12,007 nt of DNA, taken from contig JACQNW010000050.1 of the NCBI GenBank assembly GCA_016202845.1, positions 1 through 12,007 on the forward strand, read 5' to 3'. This DNA is from Candidatus Aenigmatarchaeota archaeon. Its GTDB lineage: Archaea > Aenigmatarchaeota > Aenigmatarchaeia > GW2011-AR5. This document shows positions 1-5,908 of the stretch, in pieces. The number at the start of each line of letters is the position of its first letter. The stretch's first letter is position 1. Under the pieces are notes generated by a model that was not told the origin of the DNA, searched no databases, and saw only the letters and a program-made list of their open reading frames with translations. A program made the position numbers and the translations under genes.

Positions 1-648
1 ACACATAACAAACCAATAAATCCAAATATTATTATATTTATTGTATTCCTTGCTCCAATAATTATAGGAATAGAGCTAATTTTATGTTTTTTTTTCCCCT
101 TCAATATCTTCAATATCTTTTGATGGTGCTATAAAAAATATTAGAAATGTGAAGAAAAATAAAAATATCCAAGGCAAAGGTTTGTTACTTATAGCCCATG
201 CTGTCATGAATGGCAAAGTTCCATAAATTAAGGCACCTATTATACTTGAAGACCAAAAATATTTCTTTATACGAGTAATAGGATTTGTGTAAAAAAATGA
301 TATAGCAATAAAAGCAATAATTACAAGGAATAATTTAATGCCACCAAGTGCCGCTATAGGGAGGCTTATTGCATAAAACACAAACATAAATAACAAAGTT
401 CTTTTTACTGAGATTTGTCCAGATGGTAAAGGTCTTAAAGGCTTATTTATTTTGTCCAAATCCTTGTCAAAAATCATATTCAATGTATTGAAACCAAGCA
501 TTGCAAATGAAAGAGAAATCATCGAAAGTAAAAGTTCAAAACTAAAAGTAATGCCCGTTATTAGTAGCCATGCTGCTATGGGGCTAATAAGCGTTATAAT
601 TAAGTATTGTGGCACGGTCAGTTCAATAAAAACCTTTACATTGACCAT
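1..648 (-). CDS. UbiA-family prenyltransferase, frameshifted and cut by window edge
   Basis: Membrane prenyltransferase of the UbiA superfamily; in archaea the usual member adds a second geranylgeranyl chain to geranylgeranylglyceryl phosphate in ether-lipid synthesis. The first Asp-rich motif is present (N54, N57, D61, D65, followed by RPLPSG at 72-77), as is the second (KDIEDIEGE, D178 and D181), between hydrophobic segments. The reading frame stops at 82-84 after 188 residues, immediately after an uninterrupted run of nine A on the coding strand (87-95). Removing one A gives a frame that stays open to base 1 and reads EGEKKHKISSIPIIIG, as expected after the second UbiA motif. The break is therefore a single-base frameshift, and the rest of the gene (family length about 280 residues) lies outside. 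The N-terminus (VPQYLIIT) differs from typical digeranylgeranylglyceryl phosphate synthases, so the exact acceptor is uncertain. It is divergent from the reductase at 699. Confidence 0.85.
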
Positions 649-668
649 GCTAGTATTTTAGAATCAAT

Positions 669-677
669 CTTATAAAA
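669..677. promoter_or_regulatory. Shared bidirectional TATA box
   Basis: CTTATAAAA lies between two divergent genes. Its TTATAA core is its own reverse complement, so it reads as a TATA box on both strands. It is about 27 nt before the plus-strand ATG at 699 and about 25 nt before the minus-strand ATG at 648. Both distances fit leaderless archaeal transcripts. No ribosome binding site is obvious before either start. Confidence 0.6.
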
Positions 678-698
678 CTTGATTAACAAATCGTAGCC

Positions 699-1781
699 AT
701 GGACATTAAAATACTTGGCGCTGGGGTTGCGGGCCTTACTGCTGCGATAAAACTTGCTCAGGCTGGCGTAAATGTCACTGTGTTCGAAAAGCGGGATTTT
801 GTAGGTGGTATAGTCAATGACGAACAGGCTATCAGAAATTACGAAAACAATTATGACCAACTGGAATTTTTTGATAAAAACGGTATAAAAATTAATCATG
901 CCGAACCAATATATAAAATAGATAAATATGCGCCTTCAGGAAAGAAAATGGAGGTGCATACTGAAAACGGAAAGCCGCTTTTTTACTCTGTGAGACGTGG
1001 ACCTGACAAGACTTCACTGGAATATCAGTTGTACGCCCAAGCTGTAAAATCGGGAGTAAATATAGTATTTAATTCATATGTGGATGCCAGATCCAAAGAG
1101 ATAGACATAATTTCAATTGGTGGCATATATAATAATGTGTGGGCGTATGGATCCATATATGCCGATGCAAATGTCGAAAAAGATAAGATACTCTTTTTCA
1201 TGGATAACAAATATTGTCCAAAAGGCTACATATATGTTGTTCCTTATGGCAATGAAATAACAATAGCAGCCACAACATTCGACATAGGCTGTCCAATACC
1301 TAATTTGTTCGAAAATTTTATAAAAGAAAATCCTGTAGTAAAAACAATATTAGAAGGGGCTACGTTTTTGAGGCATACATCAGGTTTTGAATATTTTAAC
1401 ATACCTAAAACAGCCATAATAAATGGCAAGAAAGTTATCGGAGCTGCTGCCGGATTTCTTGACCCTTCAAGGGGATTTGGTATAAAGTATGCGCTCTTAT
1501 CAGGCATCCTTGCATCAAAATCAATTGTCGAAAAAAAGAATTACAATAAGTTATGGAAATCTGAATTCGAGCATGAACTGCTTGAAGGCTTTAAAAGAAG
1601 AATTTTACTGGAAAAAATGAGCAATGAGGATTATGAAGAATTTGTAATGGAGGGTAAAATTGGCATTACAAAATACAACAAATTTCCAAATTTCATGAAA
1701 CATAAATTACTCAATGCGTCACTAACTATGGAACTGAGCAGGCATAGAAGAAGATATAATATGAAAAAAATAGTGTGCTAA
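699..1781 (+). CDS. Geranylgeranyl reductase-family FAD oxidoreductase
   Basis: Flavoprotein of the geranylgeranyl reductase / digeranylgeranylglycerophospholipid reductase family, which saturates the double bonds of archaeal isoprenoid chains. The 360-residue protein begins with a Rossmann FAD-binding fold (GAGVAG at 7-12, acidic E30 at the end of the second strand). It has an RRGPDK stretch at 99-104 followed by a long helix, a KGYIYVVPYGN segment at 175-185 resembling the family's GYxWxFP motif, and the second FAD motif GAAAGFLDPSRGFGIKYA at 248-265. Length is slightly below the usual 380-450 residues. The ATG lies about 27 nt after a TATA box, so it is probably leaderless. Its divergent partner is a UbiA prenyltransferase, which supports a lipid role. 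Base composition is AT-rich, matching UbiA and unlike the genes after 1800. Exact substrate is inferred. Confidence 0.85.
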   Translation: MDIKILGAGVAGLTAAIKLAQAGVNVTVFEKRDFVGGIVNDEQAIRNYENNYDQLEFFDKNGIKINHAEPIYKIDKYAPSGKKMEVHTENGKPLFYSVRRGPDKTSLEYQLYAQAVKSGVNIVFNSYVDARSKEIDIISIGGIYNNVWAYGSIYADANVEKDKILFFMDNKYCPKGYIYVVPYGNEITIAATTFDIGCPIPNLFENFIKENPVVKTILEGATFLRHTSGFEYFNIPKTAIINGKKVIGAAAGFLDPSRGFGIKYALLSGILASKSIVEKKNYNKLWKSEFEHELLEGFKRRILLEKMSNEDYEEFVMEGKIGITKYNKFPNFMKHKLLNASLTMELSRHRRRYNMKKIVC

Positions 1782-1816
1782 AGCTGTTTCACATTATAAT
1801 CATACTGTGTTATTTA

Positions 1817-2098
1817 TTAGTACCGCTGGTTGCTGTGTCTGCTCTTTCTGCTGCGGCCTATCTTGACGATGCCCCTGTACCTTGCGCATGAGGGGCATGC
1901 GTACATTTTTCTTGAGAACATTGACGTGAATCTTGGGTCTATCTGCTTCTTCAGCACCGGGTCGCTTATCCTGAAGCCTTTGTACGTGACAAAAGTTTTC
2001 CATCTTGGCACCTTCTTCCCGCAGAAGTCGCAGTTTACAACAGTTTCGTGGCCTTTTCCGCCCGTGTGCTTGTATCCTCGCGTATATGGTGCCGGCAT
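1817..2098 (-). CDS. rps26e: 30S ribosomal protein eS26 (S26e)
   Basis: Small-subunit ribosomal protein shared by eukaryotes and some archaea, located near the mRNA exit channel of the 30S subunit. The 93-residue product has the four-cysteine zinc-binding pattern (C23 and C26 in CDFCGKK, C68 and C71 in CPSCARYRGIVK), the typical ARYRGIVK segment and a basic tail (GRSRKSRHSNQRY). The frame can be extended upstream to a TTG at 2116. I prefer the ATG at 2098 because a TATA box (2120-2127) lies about 26 nt before it, as for a leaderless mRNA, and because the resulting N-terminus MPAPYTRGYKHTGGKGH looks native. It is convergent with the reductase, with only 35 bp between the stops. eS26 is not universal in archaea, so it carries taxonomic information. 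Confidence 0.88.
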   Translation of the reverse strand: MPAPYTRGYKHTGGKGHETVVNCDFCGKKVPRWKTFVTYKGFRISDPVLKKQIDPRFTSMFSRKMYACPSCARYRGIVKIGRSRKSRHSNQRY

Positions 2099-2119
2099 TT
2101 GCCTACTTGGAAGCAAAGA

Positions 2120-2127
2120 TATTTATA
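2120..2127 (-). promoter_or_regulatory. TATA box of the eS26 gene
   Basis: Read on the minus strand this is TATAAATA, about 26 nt before the ATG at 2098. It lies in the short gap between the KaiC-like stop (2148) and eS26. This suggests eS26 has its own promoter and a leaderless mRNA rather than depending on read-through. Confidence 0.55.
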
Positions 2128-2147
2128 GTAAAAAGATGATGGGGATT

Positions 2148-2825
2148 TCACTTCACGACTCTCACAGTATCCTCCGGGTAAACAATGAAGCCTTTGTGCG
2201 TTATCTTGTAGGGGTGTATTTTCTTTGAGTGCTCTGTCGAGCGCATCTTCCATATGCTGAGCGCCCTCCTGTATTCGCCGCCTATGGAGAAGTTGTGAAG
2301 CAATATCACGCCGTCCGAGACGAATTCTTCCACGCCGAATCTCGAAAGTTTCAGGGTGCCGGGCATGGTCTCGCTTATCATTATGGACGTGCACGAGTTC
2401 TTCCTCAGCATCGAGCTTATCTGCAGTATCATTCTCCTGAGCTCTGCGGGGTCTTTTTCATATATGCCGAGCGCGGAAATGGAGTCTATCACGACCCTCT
2501 TGGCCTTTATCTCGCGTATGTTGCTCTCCACTATGTCGAAAACATCCTCTATTTTGAACGGGTCGTATTTCAAAAAGCTTAGCCCTTTGTCCCTTTCCAG
2601 CTTGTCGGCGTCCCATCCGAGCATTGCGGCAGTGTCTTTTAGTTTTTCAATGTCCTCTTCAAAGCTGACATATATCCCCGGCTCGTCAGACATGCACAGG
2701 AACTGCAGGCCGAATATCGTCTTGCCCGCGCCGCAGGTCCCGCTGAGCAGCACAAGGTCGCCGTCCGGTATACCACCTTCTATCAGCTGGTCCACGCCGG
2801 GTATGCATGTTTTTTTTCGTTCCAT
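2148..2825 (-). CDS. Single-domain KaiC-like RecA-superfamily ATPase
   Basis: Cytoplasmic P-loop ATPase of the KaiC/RadA group, 225 residues with one RecA-like domain. Visible motifs are the N-terminal IPGVDQLIEGGIPDGDL segment, Walker A GTCGAGKT at 29-36, the KaiC-type paired carboxylates in SFEEDIEKL (E56, E57), Walker B VVIDSIS at 111-117 (D114), and the KaiC-like KMR-H-KKIHPYKIT stretch at 193-209. Archaeal members are usually sensors or regulators; ArlH (FlaH) of the archaellum is a relative, but the intact EE pair argues for an ordinary KaiC-like protein. Its start at 2825 has a purine-rich AAGAAAGG 8 nt upstream, inside a perfect hairpin. It lies downstream of the secretion ATPase on the same strand but is separated by 501 bp of stem-loops, so co-transcription is doubtful. 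The specific role is unknown. Confidence 0.88.
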   Translation of the reverse strand: MERKKTCIPGVDQLIEGGIPDGDLVLLSGTCGAGKTIFGLQFLCMSDEPGIYVSFEEDIEKLKDTAAMLGWDADKLERDKGLSFLKYDPFKIEDVFDIVESNIREIKAKRVVIDSISALGIYEKDPAELRRMILQISSMLRKNSCTSIMISETMPGTLKLSRFGVEEFVSDGVILLHNFSIGGEYRRALSIWKMRSTEHSKKIHPYKITHKGFIVYPEDTVRVVK

Positions 2826-2833
2826 AGTAAATG

Positions 2834-2852
2834 CCTTTCTTACGAAGAAAGG
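2834..2852. promoter_or_regulatory. Hairpin covering the KaiC-like gene's RBS
   Basis: A perfect 8-bp inverted repeat (CCTTTCTT at 2834-2841 and AAGAAAGG at 2845-2852) with a 3-nt loop. Read on the minus strand, the arm nearest the gene is AAGAAAGG, ending 8 nt before the ATG at 2825. This is the only SD-like sequence near that start. In RNA the hairpin would occlude it. It could equally be a protein operator. Confidence 0.5.
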
Positions 2853-2893
2853 TCTTTACAATACTCCAAAGAAATGGAGCTCATAAAGAACTT
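2849..2893. repeat. Stem-loop A1 (short copy of a two-copy element)
   Basis: Outer arms AAGGTCTTTA (2849-2858) and TAAAGAACTT (2884-2893) pair over 10 positions with one mismatch. Inner arms CTCCA (2864-2868) and TGGAG (2875-2879) close a 6-nt loop. Both halves recur in A2. Confidence 0.75.
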
Positions 2894-2914
2894 ACCTTCT
2901 GATATTACTTGAAT

Positions 2915-2988
2915 AAGGTCTTTACAATACTCCAATAGCGAACAGATGCCCTTAGGCGCCATACACCTCTGGAGCTCATAAAGAACTT
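2915..2988. repeat. Stem-loop A2 (long copy of the two-copy element)
   Basis: The 21-nt left half (2915-2935) is identical to 2849-2869, and the 19-nt right half (2970-2988) is identical to 2875-2893. Outer and inner stems are therefore the same as in A1. The apical loop is 35 nt instead of 6 nt and contains a GCC-CTTA-GGC mini-stem (2948-2957) and a GGCGCC palindrome. A1 may be a deletion of A2, or A2 an expansion of A1. Confidence 0.75.
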
Positions 2989-2998
2989 TCAATTAATA

Positions 2999-3040
2999 GT
3001 AAATAGCGTTAATTTTTGAACTTTTATTAATGCTATTTAT
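2999..3040. repeat. Stem-loop B
   Basis: AAATAGCGTTAAT (3001-3013) pairs with ATTAATGCTATTT (3026-3038) over 13 positions with one G-T wobble, extendable by two more pairs to 2999 and 3040. The 12-nt loop holds TTTTGAACTTTT, which is complementary to the loop of hairpin C. Confidence 0.7.
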
Positions 3041-3043
3041 ATA
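3034..3043 (-). promoter_or_regulatory. Candidate distal TATA box for the KaiC-like gene
   Basis: On the minus strand this reads TATATAAATA, the best TATA-like sequence in the gap. If used toward the KaiC-like gene it would give a leader of roughly 180 nt containing A2, A1 and the RBS hairpin. It overlaps the arm of stem-loop B, and AT-rich DNA produces such matches by chance, so this is weak. Confidence 0.25.
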
Positions 3044-3051
3044 TAGCAAAC

Positions 3052-3078
3052 TCATTGTAAAAGTTCAATTACCAATGA
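3052..3078. repeat. Stem-loop C
   Basis: TCATTG (3052-3057) and CAATGA (3073-3078) pair. TAA/TTA continue the stem with one bulged C at 3072, leaving the 8-nt loop AAGTTCAA. Bases 3058-3068 are the exact reverse complement of 3016-3026 in hairpin B. Confidence 0.6.
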
Positions 3079-3095
3079 AATTTACTATAAGATAG

Positions 3096-3131
3096 AGGAC
3101 TTTGAATAATATCCATTTTATCCAAAGTCCT
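3096..3131. repeat. Stem-loop D
   Basis: AGGACTTTG (3096-3104) and CAAAGTCCT (3123-3131) form a perfect 9-bp stem. After one mismatch it continues with ATA/TAT and a 10-nt loop. It carries a GGACTT variant of the cluster core. Confidence 0.7.
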
Positions 3132-3132
3132 T

Positions 3133-3174
3133 ATTGTGAACTTTGACAAGCATATGTTAATCAAAGTTCTCAAT
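3133..3174. repeat. Stem-loop E
   Basis: ATTGTGAACTTTGA (3133-3146) and TCAAAGTTCTCAAT (3161-3174) pair at 13 of 14 positions around a 14-nt loop. It starts two bases after hairpin D ends. Confidence 0.72.
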
Positions 3175-3185
3175 ATATTTTATTC

Positions 3186-3224
3186 ATGAACTTATCATGG
3201 GATGCAACTTTATAGTAAGTTCAT
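3186..3224. repeat. Stem-loop F (alternative to G)
   Basis: ATGAACTTA (3186-3194) and TAAGTTCAT (3216-3224) form a perfect 9-bp stem with a 21-nt loop. Its right arm is the left arm of hairpin G, so F and G cannot form together. Confidence 0.62.
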
Positions 3225-3254
3225 TTGAGATTGAACTTTATGTGAACTTACTAT
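3212..3254. repeat. Stem-loop G (alternative to F)
   Basis: ATAGTAAGTTCA (3212-3223) and TGAACTTACTAT (3243-3254) form a perfect 12-bp stem, the longest uninterrupted one in the cluster. The 19-nt loop contains another TTGAAC (3231-3236), which can pair with GTTCAA at 3257-3262 just outside the stem as a third alternative. Confidence 0.72.
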
Positions 3255-3312
3255 TTGTTCAAATATTTATGTCTTTCGCTATAGTTGCAGATCTTTCTTT
3301 TCCCGGTTTTTT

Positions 3313-3336
3313 CCTATAAAGAAAAGCTAAAGAAAA
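3313..3336 (-). terminator. Probable T-rich terminator after the secretion ATPase
   Basis: On the minus strand the sequence around and after the TAG at 3327-3329 reads CCTTTTCTTTAGCTTTTCTTTATAG: two oligo-T runs, the usual form of archaeal transcription ends. It would separate the secretion operon from the stem-loop region. The opposite strand also has T-runs at 3292-3313 that could end a plus-strand transcript leaving the stem-loop cluster. Confidence 0.4.
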
Positions 3337-5024
3337 GGCTCGTTGTCCCCTCTAAGTATTCTTTCGAATTTCGCCGGGTCCCTGTGGTACATGTATATGT
3401 ATTTTGCCACTTCCTCCATCCTTGTTATGTTATTCCTCAGCATCCACTCGATTATGGCCTTGCGCTTTGAAACCTCCCTTATCACATCATTCATTGAAGT
3501 GCCGCTTTCCTTTGCAAGCTCTGTTAGCACCCACGAGCCGCCCTTGTACTCGAACTCGTCGCTTGACGGCAGCCATGTAAACGCCTTATTCGTCCTTGCT
3601 GCGCCTGTTTCCTTGTCTATGTCCCTTATTTCCACAATCTCCTTTACGCGTCTTGACGATTTTCCCTTGTCCCGCGCGTGAATCATGATGATTACTATGT
3701 CAAGGCTTTCCAGCAGGCCGGGTGAAAGGCTTATGGGCTTTGTTTGCAGCCTTTTCATCAGGTCATCGACGCTTCCCGCGTGCATCGTGCTCATCGACGG
3801 GTGCCCAGACGACATTCCCTGGAACATTACGTAAGCTTCCTTTGACCTGACTTCCCCCACTATGAGATAATCAGGGTTCTGCCTGAACGACTCTTTGAGC
3901 AGTTCGAACATTGTTACTTCTCCGGTGCCAGTGCCTGTGAATCCCATCCTCGAAACTCCAGGTATCCAGTTTTCATGGGGCAGCGACAGCTCTCTCGTGT
4001 CTTCTATGGAGATTATTTTGGCTTCCGGCGGTATGAAAATAGATATCGAGTTGAGGAAACTGGTTTTCCCTGTGGACACTCCGCCGGATATGAGTATGTT
4101 CGCGCCGCGTTCTACGACATACCAGAGGTATGCCATCATCTCGGACGAGGCTGTGTTGAGCCTTACCATGTCAGGCGGGGAAAACGGCTCTTCCTTGAAT
4201 TTTCTAAGCGAGAACGTGGGCCCCCGCGTTGTGACGTCGCTTGTCAGCGATGCCTGCACTCGCGTGCCGTCCTTCAGGCTTCCGTCAAGCAGCGGCTCGG
4301 CATAGCTTATGTACCTGTCGCACCGTTCTGCAAGCTTTGTCACGAATTCCTTCAGTTCTTTTTCATCTGTGTAAATTATGCTCGTTCTCATGGAGCCGAG
4401 CTTCTGGTGAACAATATACACTGGGATGCCGACTCCGTCGCACCCGACATCTTCCACGAACGGGTCTGCAAGCAGCGGCTCGATTCTGTTCAGCCCGACA
4501 TAATCCCTGTAGATGTAGTACATTATTTTGCTGTATTCTGTTTCGCTTGTTTTCACGCTGAGCGAATCAAGGATTTTCTTCACGTTGTTCTCCAGGAATT
4601 TCATCAGCGTCTCTTTTTTTTCTATGTCTTCCATCCTTACGTCAATCATCTGTATAAATCCTTCCTTTATTTTGTGCAGCAACGACGTCTCTTTTTCTGA
4701 TAATTTCGGCTCCACGACATTATAGGTGAGTTGCTCGTCTTTCTGGTCAAATATTATTCTGGCAATTGCATATGGCGCTATAAGCGGATATGTCATGCCT
4801 TTTTCTGCGAGGCTTGTGCCGCCCGGTATAGTTATCAGGCCTTTTACAGGCTTTATGTAAAAGCTGAGGCTGCCGTTTTTTTTCATAAGCCTGAGCATCT
4901 GGCCGGCCCTTGTTTTTGGCAGTTCTTCTTTCGCGGTGAGTTTCCTGTAAAGTGCCCCCCTGATTTGCATGATATATTTATGCGGTATTCTGTATATAAT
5001 GATTTTCTGCCAGTGCTCCCGCAT
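3327..5024 (-). CDS. Archaeal type II/IV secretion system ATPase (GspE/VirB11 family)
   Basis: Hexameric cytoplasmic motor ATPase that powers assembly of archaeal type IV pilus-like filaments or related secretion; ArlI (FlaI) is a family member. The 565-residue protein has an archaeal N-terminal region, then the N2 domain (LLADPFVEDVGCDG at 184-197; DGTRVQASLT at 252-261) and the ATPase core. That core has Walker A GGVSTGKT at 314-321, Asp box IISIEDTREL at 337-346, Walker B DYLIVGEVR at 385-393 (E391) and His box STMHAGS at 412-418 (H415). All catalytic boxes are intact. The start is uncertain: ATG at 5024 is used here, but an in-frame ATG at 4970 (M19) lies about 26 nt after a TATA-like sequence (4992-5000). 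It is the last gene of a three-gene set, 65 bp after a T2SSF protein. Substrate (pilin, archaellin or other) cannot be told from the window. Confidence 0.92.
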   Translation of the reverse strand: MREHWQKIIIYRIPHKYIMQIRGALYRKLTAKEELPKTRAGQMLRLMKKNGSLSFYIKPVKGLITIPGGTSLAEKGMTYPLIAPYAIARIIFDQKDEQLTYNVVEPKLSEKETSLLHKIKEGFIQMIDVRMEDIEKKETLMKFLENNVKKILDSLSVKTSETEYSKIMYYIYRDYVGLNRIEPLLADPFVEDVGCDGVGIPVYIVHQKLGSMRTSIIYTDEKELKEFVTKLAERCDRYISYAEPLLDGSLKDGTRVQASLTSDVTTRGPTFSLRKFKEEPFSPPDMVRLNTASSEMMAYLWYVVERGANILISGGVSTGKTSFLNSISIFIPPEAKIISIEDTRELSLPHENWIPGVSRMGFTGTGTGEVTMFELLKESFRQNPDYLIVGEVRSKEAYVMFQGMSSGHPSMSTMHAGSVDDLMKRLQTKPISLSPGLLESLDIVIIMIHARDKGKSSRRVKEIVEIRDIDKETGAARTNKAFTWLPSSDEFEYKGGSWVLTELAKESGTSMNDVIREVSKRKAIIEWMLRNNITRMEEVAKYIYMYHRDPAKFERILRGDNEPFL

Positions 5025-5089
5025 GTTATAATAATATCCAAAATACTAAGTTGGTCAGCTATAAGCCATATCAGGCAGAACGTCAGAAA

Positions 5090-5899
5090 TTAACCCAGTA
5101 CCAGGAATATCGAATATGCAAGGACTACAAAAACAATTGAGTGCTTTATGCCCGCGATTATCGTGCCTTCTGACATCTTTCCTATTGCAATGCCTGCGAA
5201 CAGCCCCTGAACGATTGTCAGGTCCCTGAAAAGGCTTTTCAGCAGGTCTGTAAGGCCCCCTGAATTCCCGGACACGTCTGTCTGGAACACCGGGACTAGC
5301 ACGTTTGACAGCCCTGCCATTATGCCGAGAAATATTATGTATATCATGTAGCCGTTGAGTGTCTGTGAGTAAACAGACGCCGCCCTTTCTTTTTTTATCT
5401 TCTCAAGCTCTGTAAGGGACTGTGAAACAGACTCCAGTATGACAGATATCTTGCCGCCTGAACGGTAGCTTTCAACTATCGTTCGTATGTTTCTTCTCAT
5501 CGGCACGCTTCCGATTTTCTCCGCGAAATCCATGAGAGCCTTTTCAAAGGGTATGCCCCATGAAAGCTTTGCGGATATCTCTCTTACATATCTTGTAAGC
5601 TGCCCGTATTCGTTGCTGTCGGTGGATTTTACCGCCTGCGAAAGCGTCATGCCAGCGCTCAGGTTTGAGGAAACGTCATGAAGGTATTTTGGGAACAGGG
5701 ACTCGAATTTTTTTATTTCGCTGTATTTCTTATGCCTGAACAGGAAGGGCACTGCCACAAGGATGAAGCCTGCGATGCCGTTTATCGCGGTGAAGAGCTG
5801 TTGTTCCTGCTGGAAGTAAAGAAAGTTTATTGCTATCATCGCCGCTCCGATGATTGTTGTCGCGGCGGTGATTTTCAGCAGTTTTGTCAGCGGTTTCAT
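5090..5899 (-). CDS. T2SSF/TadC-family membrane platform protein 1
   Basis: Inner-membrane platform protein of a type IV pilus-like or type II secretion-like machine, expected to contact the secretion ATPase. It has 269 residues. Two N-terminal membrane segments (about 10-28 and 38-54) are followed by a cytoplasmic T2SSF domain (FPKYLHDVSSNLSAGMTLSQAV at about 69-90; SYRSGGKISVILESVS at 144-159), then membrane segments at about 184-205, 229-247 and 252-268. The ATG at 5899 is preceded by GAGGAT, which overlaps the TAG of the upstream gene (stop 5909-5911). This is a textbook sign of translational coupling. The ATPase gene follows 65 bp downstream. Probably forms a heteromeric platform with protein 2. 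Confidence 0.85.
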   Translation of the reverse strand: MKPLTKLLKITAATTIIGAAMIAINFLYFQQEQQLFTAINGIAGFILVAVPFLFRHKKYSEIKKFESLFPKYLHDVSSNLSAGMTLSQAVKSTDSNEYGQLTRYVREISAKLSWGIPFEKALMDFAEKIGSVPMRRNIRTIVESYRSGGKISVILESVSQSLTELEKIKKERAASVYSQTLNGYMIYIIFLGIMAGLSNVLVPVFQTDVSGNSGGLTDLLKSLFRDLTIVQGLFAGIAIGKMSEGTIIAGIKHSIVFVVLAYSIFLVLG

Positions 5900-5908
5900 A
5901 ATAATCCT

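Larger units (their letters stand above)
2826..3326. other. AT-rich non-coding gap with clustered stem-loops
   Basis: I see no credible ORF in this 501-bp gap between two minus-strand genes. It holds at least eight inverted repeats, and most arms carry GAACTT or its complement AAGTTC (a GGACTT variant in one). The core appears about a dozen times counting both orientations. The individual hairpins are listed separately. Nothing identifies a known RNA family. Candidate roles are a structured RNA or long leader of the KaiC-like gene, a multi-site protein-binding array, or a replication or partition site. Confidence 0.75.

Noticed and set aside
1830..2228. Plus-strand open frame opposite eS26 and the KaiC-like gene
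   Set aside because: It overlaps the well-supported minus-strand eS26 with its zinc-binding cysteines and a TATA box; its own translation has no family features.
2148..2825. Calling the KaiC-like ATPase ArlH (FlaH)
   Set aside because: It keeps the paired catalytic glutamates, is separated from the secretion genes by 501 bp and a likely terminator, and no archaellin genes are visible.
2849..2988. CRISPR array with two repeats
   Set aside because: The repeated unit is split into two halves that pair with each other, and the variable part sits in the hairpin loop. There are only two copies, no regular repeat-spacer spacing and no cas genes.
2915..2988. tRNA or tRNA-like gene
   Set aside because: There is a 10-position closing stem, but no anticodon arm, T-loop or CCA-compatible end can be drawn, and the shorter copy lacks the middle altogether.
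3975..4700. Long plus-strand open frame inside the secretion ATPase
   Set aside because: It is the complement of the ATPase core with all its motifs; its own product is rich in Cys, His and Phe without pattern, typical of an antisense shadow.
5025..5089. Small RNA or separate promoter region between platform protein 1 and the ATPase
   Set aside because: The 65-bp gap has AT-rich stretches but no strong stem and no TATA box well placed for the ATG at 5024; simple read-through is adequate.
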